Positions 37,031-45,042 of a DNA stretch of 50,298 nt are shown in pieces. The stretch comes from Pseudomonadota bacterium. GTDB taxonomy: Bacteria > Pseudomonadota > Gammaproteobacteria > Steroidobacterales > Steroidobacteraceae. The stretch's first letter is position 1, and each line of letters begins with the position of its first letter. The notes under the pieces are model-generated. The model did not search any database, was not told where the DNA came from, and worked only from the letters and a program-made list of their open reading frames with translations. The stretch covers positions 82,016 to 132,313 of the forward strand of contig JANXZZ010000043.1 of the NCBI GenBank assembly GCA_025355245.1, written 5' to 3'. A program made the translations under genes and the position numbers.

Positions 37031-37864
37031 TCAGCGCCCCGTACCCGCGCGCGACCCGAATGCGCGCGCGAGCGCGTCGCCAAGGAGACCGAGTGCCAGC
37101 ACCGCCAGCGCGAGCGCGAGCCCCGGGAAGAGCGCGAGCCACGGTGCCGGGCCGACGAGCGTCTGCGCATCGTTCAGCATGCGTCCCCAGCTCGGTATGG
37201 GCGGCTGCGCGCCGAGCCCGACGTAGGAGAGACCTGCCTCCGCCGCGATGCCGAGCGCGAGCTGGATCGCGGCCTGGGCGATGAGCAGGCCCGCGACGTT
37301 CGGCAGCAAATGCTCGAAGGCAATCGCGAACGGGCCGCGCCCGGCGAGGCGCGCCGCGAGCACGAAGTCGCGCGGCATCAATGCGAGCGCGCTGCCGCGC
37401 GCGAGGCGCGCAAACACCGGTACGTTGAAAATGCCGATCGCGATCACCGCCGTCAGGACCCCCGGCCCGAGTGCCGCCGACAGCAGCACCGCGAGCAGCA
37501 GGGCGGGGAATGCAAACAGCAGGTCGTTGCAGCGCGCGAGGACTTCATCGACAAGGCCGCCGCGCGCCGCGGCCGCAAGTCCGAGAGGCGTGCCGACGAG
37601 CGCGCCCAGCAGCACCGCACCGAAAGCAACCGCGAGCGAGGTGCGTGCGCCGACCGCGACCATCGCAAACACGTCTCGGCCGAGCGGGTCGGTACCGAAC
37701 CAGTGCCGCGCGGAGGGCGCGGCGAGTCGTCCCGCAACGTCGAGCGCGAGCCCCGAGTCGAACACGGGCGTCAGCGAGGCGAGTGCGAGCAGCACGTAGG
37801 CGCCGATCACGCTGATACCGAGCAGCGTGCCCGGTCCAGGTCGTGAGCCTGGCATCGGGTTCAC
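37031..37864 (-). CDS. Oligopeptide-type ABC permease (DppC-like)
   Basis: The 277-residue product is a DppC/OppC-type inner-membrane permease: an N-terminal helix, 'RHWFGTDPLGRDVFAMVAVGARTSL', the EAA loop 'AARLAGRGPFAIAFEHLLPN', and 'GLSYVGLGAQPPIPSWGRML'. It would pair with the DppB half located in the fusion protein encoded just upstream. The start GTG 37864 overlaps that gene's stop (GTGA). The ATPase gene follows after two bases. Confidence 0.92.
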   Translation of the reverse strand: MNPMPGSRPGPGTLLGISVIGAYVLLALASLTPVFDSGLALDVAGRLAAPSARHWFGTDPLGRDVFAMVAVGARTSLAVAFGAVLLGALVGTPLGLAAAARGGLVDEVLARCNDLLFAFPALLLAVLLSAALGPGVLTAVIAIGIFNVPVFARLARGSALALMPRDFVLAARLAGRGPFAIAFEHLLPNVAGLLIAQAAIQLALGIAAEAGLSYVGLGAQPPIPSWGRMLNDAQTLVGPAPWLALFPGLALALAVLALGLLGDALARAFGSRAGTGR

Positions 37865-40431
37865 GTGCCGCGCTCTTGCCGAAGACGCGGATCGACAACG
37901 GCATATAGGAGCTCGACCGTGAAATTGACGAGCACGACGGCGGCCACCAGAAGGAGCACGACGCTGCGGACCACAATGAGGTCGCGCTGCGCCGTCGCCT
38001 GAAAAATGAGGCGCCCGAGGCCGGGCAGTGCGAACACCGTCTCGATGATGATGGCACCCGCGAGCAGGAACGAGAACTGAAGGCCCAGCACGGTCAGGAC
38101 CGGAATCAGCGCGTTCGGCAACGCGTGACGCAGCAGCGCGGCACGCGGCGAGAGACCCTTGGCGCGCGCGGTGCGCACGTAGTCCTCCTCCAGCGTCTCG
38201 CCAAGCGAGGTCCGCAGCACGCGCGCAAGGATGCAACCCTGCGGTAGCGCGAGCGCGATGGCGGGCAGCGTCAGTGCTGCGAGCGCGGGGCCGGCGCCGT
38301 GCGCCCAGCCGGGAAAGCCGCCGGCCGCGAACCAGTTGAGGTGCACGGCAAAGACCAGGATCAGGAGCAGGCCGAGCCAGAAATTGGGAACCGACAGTCC
38401 CACCTGGGCGAGGCTCATCAGCACCCGATCCGCGCGCCGGCCGCGATTGAGCGCGGCGCCGAGCCCGATCGGTACCGCGACCGCAACCGCGAGCGTAAGA
38501 GCGTAGACGGCGAGCGGCAGCGACACGGCGAGGCGCTCGGCGACGAGCTCGGCGACCGGTACGCGATAGGTGTAGCTGGTGCCGAGGTCACCGCGCACGA
38601 GGCCAAGGAGCCACTCGAGGTACTGGCGCCAAGCGGGCGCGTCGAGCCCGTAATCGGCGCGCAGCGCCGCGACCGCCTTGGGACTCGCGTTGAGACCCAT
38701 CATGTAAGTGGCGGGATCGCCGGGCAGCACGTCGACGAGCAGGAAGATGAGCGCGGACGCCACCAGCAGCGTCAGGGTCAGCGAGACGACGCGCCCGGCG
38801 AGGTAATAGGCGCTGACGTGACGGCGCAGCGCCACCACCCCCAGTGCGAAGAGCGCGAACGTCGCCACCGCCAACAGCGTCGCCGGCAGGTGCGCGGAGC
38901 CTGGCTCCCGTTCGCTCGCGGTGGGTGCATCGAGGTAGGCCCGCGTGACGTCGATGCCCTGGATCGGTGCTTCGTGCCAGAGCCCGCGCAGGTCCGCTCG
39001 CCAGACGCCGAGTTTCGGCAGCTCAAACAGGAAGACGTTGACCGAATCCTCCGCGATCGTGCGCTGCACGTCGCCGAGCAGCCGGCGCCGCGAGTCGGGA
39101 TCACGCGTGCGCGACAGCGTGTCGAGGAGCGCTGCGTAGTGGGGGTTGTGGTAGCCGAAGTAGTAGCCGGGCCTCGCGTAGATGTCGTAGTCCATGGGCT
39201 CGGTGTGCGAGACGATCGACAGGTCGAAGTCGTGGTTCTTGAAGACCTGCTCGAGCCACTGCGCCCACTCGATGTTCTCGATGTGCACGCGTATGTCGAC
39301 CGCGCCGAGCTCGGCGGCGATGATCTCGCCGCTGCGGCGCGCGTAGTAGGGTGGCGGCAGGCGCAGCGTCACGTCGAAGCCCCGCGCGTAGCCGGCCTCC
39401 GAAAGGAGCGCGCGCGCGCGGGCCGGGTCGAAGGGGTAGCGCGCCGTGAGGTCGATGTAGGCGGGGTCGTGCGGCGGAAAGTGGCTGCCGATGGGCTCGC
39501 CGTAGCCGTACATTGCACCCTTGATGATCGCCGCGCGGTCGATCGCGTACGCAAGCGCGCGCCGCACGCGCAGGTCGTTGAACGGCGGCCGCGCGTTGTT
39601 GACCGCGAGCAGCGTCTCGCCCTCGGTCGAGCCGACGACGACCTTGAAGCGCGGGTTCTCGGCGAGCGCGGCGAGGCTTTCGGGAGAGGTGAAGTTCGAG
39701 AATGCGTCTACATCGCCCGCGAGCAGCGCCGCGAGCGCGGTACTCGCGTCGGGCACGACCCGGAAGGTCACGCGCTCGAGGAGCGCAGGCACCCCCCAGT
39801 AGTTGGGATTGCGTTCGAGAACGATGGCATCGCCCTTGCGCCACTCGCGAAACCGGAAGGGGCCGGTGCCGACGGGCGCCGTCGCGGCGCTCTTCACACT
39901 CGCCGGACTTAAAATGACGAGGTTTCCCCAGCCGAGGTAGGTCAGGATCTCTGCGACCGGGCGCGCGAGCTCGAGCGTGACGGTGAGCTCGTTGTCGACG
40001 CGAACGTCCTTGACGGGCTGCAGGAGGTCGCGGAGTGGGTTCTTCGAACCCTCGGCGCGTGCGCGCTCGAGCGAGAATTGCACGTCCTCGGCTGTCAGCG
40101 CCGTGCCGTCGTGGAAGCGGACGCCGGCACGCAGGTGAAAGCGGTAGGTGAGGCCGTCCGCGCTCACGTCCCAGTCGCGGGCGAGAGCCGGCACGACGCT
40201 GCCGTCCTCCTCGATCCGCGTTAGACCTTCGAAGACGTTGGCGTAGAGAACGTCTTGCGTCGCCTCGGCGGAGGTGGCGCTCGGGTCGAGGTTGGGCGGC
40301 TCGAGCGCAATGCCGATCGTGATCGATCCGCCCGGTGCCGCGAACGCCACTGCGGGCAGCACGCTAGCGGCGAGCAAGAGGGCGAGCGCCGCGAGGGCCC
40401 CGCCGCGCGAGGCTCGGCTCGTTGAGCTCAC
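37861..40431 (-). CDS. Fused solute-binding protein and DppB-like permease of an ABC importer
   Basis: The 856-residue product is one uninterrupted frame. Residues 1-31 are a signal peptide; 33-510 form a family-5 solute-binding protein ('GIALEPPNLDP', 'DGLTYRFHLRAGVRFHDGT', 'VGTGPFRFREW', 'RRALAYAIDRAAIIKG'). A hydrophobic segment at 516-535 brings the chain into the cytoplasm, and 545-856 is a complete DppB/OppB permease ('GDPATYMMGLNASP', 'YLEWLLGLVRGDLGTSY', EAA-type 'YVRTARAKGLSPRAALLRH', 'ETVFALPGLGRLIF'). The extra helix gives both halves their correct topology, which argues for a working fusion. The binding protein is thus tethered to its transporter. Start GTG 40431 overlaps the M20 gene stop (GTGA). 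Confidence 0.93.
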   Translation of the reverse strand: MSSTSRASRGGALAALALLLAASVLPAVAFAAPGGSITIGIALEPPNLDPSATSAEATQDVLYANVFEGLTRIEEDGSVVPALARDWDVSADGLTYRFHLRAGVRFHDGTALTAEDVQFSLERARAEGSKNPLRDLLQPVKDVRVDNELTVTLELARPVAEILTYLGWGNLVILSPASVKSAATAPVGTGPFRFREWRKGDAIVLERNPNYWGVPALLERVTFRVVPDASTALAALLAGDVDAFSNFTSPESLAALAENPRFKVVVGSTEGETLLAVNNARPPFNDLRVRRALAYAIDRAAIIKGAMYGYGEPIGSHFPPHDPAYIDLTARYPFDPARARALLSEAGYARGFDVTLRLPPPYYARRSGEIIAAELGAVDIRVHIENIEWAQWLEQVFKNHDFDLSIVSHTEPMDYDIYARPGYYFGYHNPHYAALLDTLSRTRDPDSRRRLLGDVQRTIAEDSVNVFLFELPKLGVWRADLRGLWHEAPIQGIDVTRAYLDAPTASEREPGSAHLPATLLAVATFALFALGVVALRRHVSAYYLAGRVVSLTLTLLVASALIFLLVDVLPGDPATYMMGLNASPKAVAALRADYGLDAPAWRQYLEWLLGLVRGDLGTSYTYRVPVAELVAERLAVSLPLAVYALTLAVAVAVPIGLGAALNRGRRADRVLMSLAQVGLSVPNFWLGLLLILVFAVHLNWFAAGGFPGWAHGAGPALAALTLPAIALALPQGCILARVLRTSLGETLEEDYVRTARAKGLSPRAALLRHALPNALIPVLTVLGLQFSFLLAGAIIIETVFALPGLGRLIFQATAQRDLIVVRSVVLLLVAAVVLVNFTVELLYAVVDPRLRQERGT

Positions 40432-41708
40432 GCGCCGCGGGTCAGCAGCTGGTGCGCCGAGCGTGCCATGACCTTGGCCGATGCGACGAGGTCGTCGATG
40501 CCGACGTACTCATCCGGCTGGTGCGCGAGATCGAGGATTCCGGGCCCGTAGGCGATGCAGTCCTTGAGTCGCCCGATCCGGTCGATGTGCTTCTGGTCGT
40601 AGGTGCCGGGCGAGCAGACGATCTCGGCATCGCGGCCGAGCACCGCGCGCACGGCCGCGGCGGTCGCCTTCACGACCGGGCCGTTGCGGTCGGCCATCAC
40701 CGGCAACACCTTGAACAGGTCGCGCATGGAATACGCAAAGCCCGGCCGCTCGCGCACCAGGCGCTCGAGCACGTCGCGGATCTCGCCCTTGACGCCGTCG
40801 AGCGTTTCCTCAACCAGGAAGCGCCGGTCGATCACGATGCGGCAGGAGTCGGCGACGCAAGGTGCCGGTAAACCTTCGAAGTCCTCGGACTGGCCACCGT
40901 GCACGGAATTGATGTTGAGCGTCGAATGGCGGGCGGCGGGCGGCACGACCGGCATCGAAGTGGTCCGCGCCGAGAGTTTCGGCAGCACCTCGTGCTCGAG
41001 GCGCTCCAGGACCGCGCCCATGTGGCGAATGGCAGAGTCGCCGAGGAAGGGCATCGAGCCGTGCGCGATGCGGCCCTTGGTCTCGAGTTCCGCCCACCAC
41101 ACGCCGCGGTGGCCAATGCAGACGCGATCGACGTTGAGGGGTTCGGGGATGATCACGTGCTGCACGCGGGTCGGCGCGAACCAGCCGCGCTCGGCGAGGT
41201 AGGCGACGCCGCCGTAGCCGCCGGATTCCTCATCGACCGTGCCGGAGATCTCGAGCGCACCCGGCAGCGGCAGGCCGGAATCAATCAGTGCCTCGACGGC
41301 GACGATCGAGGCCGCGATACCGGCTTTCATGTCGCAGGTGCCACGACCGTATATGCGGCCGTCGCGGACGAGGCCGGCGAAGGGGTCCACGCTCCAGCCA
41401 CGGCCCGTCTCGACGACGTCGATATGCCCGTTGAAGTGCACGCAGGGGCCTGCGCCGCTGCCCTCGCGCCGCGCCACCACGTTGATCCGCGGATAGCGAT
41501 CGTTGTCGCCGGGCGCGCCTTCGCCGCGCACGTACTCGATCGTGAAGCCGCGCTTCTTGAGGCGTTGACCGATCGCCTCGGCGCACTCGCGGTAGGCCAT
41601 GCCGGGCGGATTGGTGGTCGGGAACCGCACCAGTTCCTGAGTCAGCGCGACGAGTTCCTCGCGGCGCTCCTCGATGGTGCGCATCACGCGCTCGATGTTC
41701 TCGGTCAC
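40428..41708 (-). CDS. M20-family deacylase/peptidase (ArgE/DapE-like)
   Basis: The 426-residue product is a dinuclear zinc hydrolase: H in 'VHFNGHIDVV', bridging D in 'GRGTCDMKAG', the general base E in 'SGTVDEESGG', and metal ligands E in 'IIPEPLN' and a late H in 'GTYDQKHIDRIG'. The lid domain contains 'INSVHGGQSE'. Family members remove acyl groups from amino acids (acetylornithine, succinyl-diaminopimelate) or cut dipeptides. It is the first gene of the operon encoding a peptide-type importer, an aldehyde dehydrogenase and an SDR, so its likely job is to hydrolyse the imported amide. The start is GTG 41708, with ATG 41684 as an alternative; the open frame above is not coding-like. Confidence 0.9.
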   Translation of the reverse strand: MTENIERVMRTIEERREELVALTQELVRFPTTNPPGMAYRECAEAIGQRLKKRGFTIEYVRGEGAPGDNDRYPRINVVARREGSGAGPCVHFNGHIDVVETGRGWSVDPFAGLVRDGRIYGRGTCDMKAGIAASIVAVEALIDSGLPLPGALEISGTVDEESGGYGGVAYLAERGWFAPTRVQHVIIPEPLNVDRVCIGHRGVWWAELETKGRIAHGSMPFLGDSAIRHMGAVLERLEHEVLPKLSARTTSMPVVPPAARHSTLNINSVHGGQSEDFEGLPAPCVADSCRIVIDRRFLVEETLDGVKGEIRDVLERLVRERPGFAYSMRDLFKVLPVMADRNGPVVKATAAAVRAVLGRDAEIVCSPGTYDQKHIDRIGRLKDCIAYGPGILDLAHQPDEYVGIDDLVASAKVMARSAHQLLTRGA

Positions 41709-42075
41709 TCTCTGGTATCCAGGGGTAGCGGCAAGCGTCGGTCGCGCCGGCACAGCTGCGATTCGGAGCGAGGTCTGCAGCGCTTGCTTGACGCGATGAG
41801 GGCGAGCGCCGGGCGATAAGGCCAACACTCGGGAGTCTAGCCGATCCCACCCTCCGGGCACCTCGCGCCGGCCGCGCCCGCGTCCGTCACGTGGCGCATA
41901 TATAGAGTGGCGCGCCGGCGCGTCAGTCAGGCGCGATGATTCGCGAGAATTTGTCAATTTAGTCAACAGCTTACGGCGATCACGCCGCACCGATCGACGC
42001 GTCCGTTGCCGATCTCCCGACTCCAACCCGCAAGCGCCGGAAGTGCGCTTCAACAGATCGGCGCGGGAGGGGATC
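41709..42075. promoter_or_regulatory. Divergent promoter region of the M20/ABC operon and a small exported protein gene
   Basis: No gene is seen here. On the minus strand a weak sigma-70-like promoter could be CTGACG (41926-41921) and TATATA (41904-41899), 16 bases apart. A direct repeat GTCAA (41953-41957 and 41962-41966) and the dyad CGCGA-N4-TCGCG (about 41932-41945) are candidate regulator sites. Confidence 0.35.
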
Positions 42076-42387
42076 ATGGACGCGAAATCATCGAAGGCCT
42101 GTTTCGGAACCTGGGCGCTCGCGGTTGTTGCCGCGTGTTGCACAATCACTGTGTCGCGGGCAGCGGGCGACGCGCTCGCACCCGCGGTCCACATCACGAT
42201 CGGAATTCCGAGCCCGCACAGTCGGATCGGGGACGGCACGAACTCCGCCGACGGCGGTGAGCCGATCCGACAAAGTCTCGCGAAGTCACTTGGCATTTCC
42301 TTGCTGCCGGTCGTCGCGCTGCAGTCGAAGGTGACCGATCAGATCGTCAGCGAGGAGACGGCACTGCATTGCGACTACTCTCGATGA
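42076..42387 (+). CDS. Small exported protein of unknown function
   Basis: The 103-residue product has a signal peptide (about 1-27, 'VVAACCTITVSRAAG') and a short mature part with 'PAVHITIGIPSPHSRIGDGT' and a hydrophobic patch 'LGISLLPVVAL'. I recognise no family. ATG 42076 has a very good ribosome site (GGGAGGGG, five bases upstream), which supports a real gene despite its size. It is divergent from the M20 operon. Confidence 0.55.
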   Translation: MDAKSSKACFGTWALAVVAACCTITVSRAAGDALAPAVHITIGIPSPHSRIGDGTNSADGGEPIRQSLAKSLGISLLPVVALQSKVTDQIVSEETALHCDYSR

Positions 42388-42539
42388 GGGCCAGCAGAGC
42401 CGGCGGAACCCCCGCGGCTGACGTCGTATGCGAGTCGGAGGCCGTATCACGTCGCGACCACAGTCAGGCCGTGGCCGGCCCTGTACGATGGCAAAGGTTG
42501 TTTGGTCGGCTCGGTCCACTTCACGGGGGGAGGTCGTAA

Positions 42540-42812
42540 ATGAAGACGCTCAAGTTGTTGCTGGTGGGATCCGCCTTCGCCGTTGCGCGAATCGCGGCTG
42601 CCGATCCGCCACCGCCGTCGCCGCCGGCGGCGCCGACACTTGCCGAGCTCCACGCAGCCTGCGACGCGGACATTCAGAAGCTGTGCGGCGGCATCCAGCC
42701 GGGCGGCGGTCGAATACTGGCCTGCCTCAAGCAGAACAAGGACGTCGTATCCCCGACCTGCAAACAGGCGATCGTGAAGGCGGTACAAGCCGCGCCCGCC
42801 GGTCCGTCCTGA
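42540..42812 (+). CDS. Exported cysteine-rich GLG1-repeat-like protein
   Basis: The 90-residue product has a signal peptide (1-21), a Pro-rich linker, and one cysteine-rich repeat: 'ACDADIQKLCGG', 'GGGRILACLKQNKD', 'VSPTCKQAI'. The Cys spacing matches the repeat of Golgi GLG1 proteins, which occurs as single copies in small periplasmic proteins of proteobacteria. Two disulfides are expected. GGGAGGT seven bases upstream fixes ATG 42540. Function unknown. Confidence 0.82.
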   Translation: MKTLKLLLVGSAFAVARIAAADPPPPSPPAAPTLAELHAACDADIQKLCGGIQPGGGRILACLKQNKDVVSPTCKQAIVKAVQAAPAGPS

Positions 42813-43074
42813 CAGCCGATCGGTAACGGCGCTCAGATCGCGCGCCGCGGAGCCGAGCGCCGGACAATACGGCGCAGCGGATCGCTCGCGGGGCTCGGAT
42901 AGATCCTGACGCCTATCTAGCGGTCCGTGCTGCGTCGCAGTGCAATGCTGCCGCGCCCCGGCGCGCGTAGGCAAACCCCGCAATCCCGGCCGTGTATCCG
43001 GCCAAAAACCACCGTTTCCTCAAGGGGTTCGCCAGCGGGCCGATACGCCGGCGTAGCCGCCCGAGACACCGCCT

Positions 43075-43999
43075 TTGCCCACCCCCTACACGCCTGCCGC
43101 CCGGCTTTTTCGTCGCCGGATCCGCATTGCCTACGCGGCGGTTCTGCTGCTGCTGGTCGGTGCGCTCGTGTGGGTCGCGAGCGGCGTACAGGGCTTCCTG
43201 GCGCGCGATGCCGATCACGGTGAGATGGTCAGCACCGCGGGGCGCCTGCGCGGCCAATCGACCGAGGTCATCCTACCCGCGTTCGTGCAGGCGCTGACGC
43301 CGCAGCTCGCGAACAAGACTGAGCTCCAAGGGGCGCTCGATCGCTGGGCGGCGCAACACGAGAAAGTCGAGAAATTCCTGAGCCGCGTCTGCCGTGATGA
43401 CGAATCGCTTTGCCGCGACTTCCAGTCGCTCAAGGCGCGGATGCGGGATACCGCGAGCGCCGCGCGCGCCGCGGCCGAGGCGCCGGCAAGCATGCGAATG
43501 CAGGCACTGGCGCGATTGCAGGCCCAGCAGCGCGAGCACTTCGACGCAGCGAAGACCTGGGTTGCCGACCTTGCGAGGCACTTCGCGACGGAGGCCGCCG
43601 AGCAGCAGAAGGCACTGCTTCGCTGGGCGATCGGCATCGTGCTGGCCGTGGCGCTAATGATTGCTCTCGTGCTCGAGCCGGTAATCCGCCGCCTGCAGCG
43701 CGAGCGCTCCGAGGTCGATCACGCGGCGGACGAGCGCAGTCGGCTCGCCAGGGGCGTCGAGGAGGCGTTGCGCGCGCTCGAGGCGCATCGCTACACGAGC
43801 GGGGGTTCCGATCATCGCGATGACCTCCAACGCACTGGCCGGAGATCGCGAACGGTGCCTCGTCGTCGGCATGAACGACTACGTGTCGAAGCCGGTCGAC
43901 GCCGCGAAACTCCGCGTAGCGCTCGAGCGCGCGCTCGCACCCGCGGCGGCAGCCGCGGACCTCAGCGCGACGACGGCGGGGCGCATCGCAGGCGGCTGA
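43075..43999 (+). pseudogene. Hybrid sensor kinase reduced by internal deletions
   Basis: The 5' part encodes an intact sensor head: a membrane helix ('IAYAAVLLLLVGALVWVAS'), a PilJ_N-type periplasmic helical domain ('VSTAGRLRGQSTEVILPAFV' to about residue 170) and a second helix ('AIGIVLAVALMIALVLEPV', about 185-203). After 'DERSRLA' the text jumps to receiver-domain sequence '[14 protein letters not shown]', skipping the whole kinase core. A second break then shifts frame to '[20 protein letters not shown]' and '[20 protein letters not shown]', ending TGA 43997-43999; the phosphoacceptor Asp segment is missing. It cannot be a working kinase. The start is TTG 43075. Confidence 0.8.
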
Positions 44000-44051
44000 G
44001 TCCTCGCGACACCGCTTGCGGTGCCGGCTCGCTTTTCGGCGGCGCGGCCGC

Positions 44052-44981
44052 TCAGGCCAGCGGACTGCCGACAACGATACCGACCGAGGCGACAAACTCC
44101 GCAGCGGAGGACTTCGCGCCGCCGTCCGGGCGGACCTTGAGTAGTTCGAGCCGCCCGCCTTGCACGGTTACGTCGACGCTCTCGCTGCCGATCCGGCTCA
44201 CGGTGCCGGGGTTGCCGCTGACGTCGGCAAAACGGCGGGCGGAGTGCTTGCGCGCGTCCAGGATGCGGACCTTGCGCCCCTGCACCGTGGTCCACGCACC
44301 GGGCGACGGATTGCATCCGCGGACGAGGTTGTAGACGGCATCCAGGTGGGCGTGCCAGTTGATCTCAGCCTCCGGGTCCCGGCACCAGCCTTCGTAGCTC
44401 GCGGCTCCCTCGTCCTGGATCGTCTCTTTGTGCCGGCCCGCGACGACCGCGTCGGCGGCCTCGAGCATTGCGGCGACGCCTAGCGGGAACAGGCGATCAA
44501 AATAGAGCGTGCCCAGCGTGTCATGCGGCTGGATCGGCGTCGCCTTCTGGAGAACGACCGGCCCTTCGTCGAGCCCGTCCGTCGGCCGGAAGATAGTGAC
44601 TCCCGTGACGGTCTCGCCTTTGATGATCGGCCAGTTGATCGAGCTCGGACCGCGGAATGCCGGCAGCAGGGACGGGTGGAATTGGATCGTGCCGTGGCGC
44701 GGAATATTCACGAAGGGTTGCGGCACGAACTGCAGGACGTAGGCCATGACGCCGAGGTCGACGTTGAGGTCGCGCATCGCCGCGGCCGCGTCCTCGCCTT
44801 TCAGGGACGGGAACTGGAAGACCTTGAGTCCGCGGTCGGTCGCGGCAGCCCTGAGCGGGTCGGGGCGCGCTCCCGGCTTTTCGGGTGCGCAGAACACGCC
44901 CGCGACTTCGTCGCCACGGCCGAGAAAGGCCTCGAGGACGCTCGCTCCGAAGGCTTGCTGTCCGATGATCGCGATTCGCAT
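44052..44981 (-). CDS. Formyltetrahydrofolate hydrolase/formyltransferase-type protein (split FDH N-domain)
   Basis: The 309-residue product has the formyltransferase fold with H102 in 'TIQFHPSLLPAFRGPSSINW' and D138 in 'TDGLDEG'. In methionyl-tRNA formyltransferase the position two before the His is Asn; here it is Gln, and the surrounding text ('SSINWPIIKGE', 'LYFDRLFPLGV', 'EINWHAHLDAVYNLVRG', 'SPGAWT') resembles the hydrolase domain of 10-formyltetrahydrofolate dehydrogenase. An aldehyde dehydrogenase gene lies 61 bases upstream on the same strand, matching the second catalytic domain of that enzyme. The likely reaction is release of the formyl group of 10-formyl-THF, or formyl transfer to another acceptor. 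The carrier-protein domain of FDH is not present here. Confidence 0.83.
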   Translation of the reverse strand: MRIAIIGQQAFGASVLEAFLGRGDEVAGVFCAPEKPGARPDPLRAAATDRGLKVFQFPSLKGEDAAAAMRDLNVDLGVMAYVLQFVPQPFVNIPRHGTIQFHPSLLPAFRGPSSINWPIIKGETVTGVTIFRPTDGLDEGPVVLQKATPIQPHDTLGTLYFDRLFPLGVAAMLEAADAVVAGRHKETIQDEGAASYEGWCRDPEAEINWHAHLDAVYNLVRGCNPSPGAWTTVQGRKVRILDARKHSARRFADVSGNPGTVSRIGSESVDVTVQGGRLELLKVRPDGGAKSSAAEFVASVGIVVGSPLA

Positions 44982-45042
44982 GAATGCCCCCCAGTGCCGT
45001 CGCTAGCGCGACGCCCCGCTCCGACTCGGGAAGGGTGCGTCT

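Noticed and set aside
38299-39912. 537-aa plus-strand frame
   Set aside because: Antisense to the binding-protein/permease fusion; charged repetitive composition, no fold.
43075-44334. 419-aa frame as an intact membrane protein
   Set aside because: The last 180 residues are frame-shifted receiver sequence and antisense of the formyltransferase gene.
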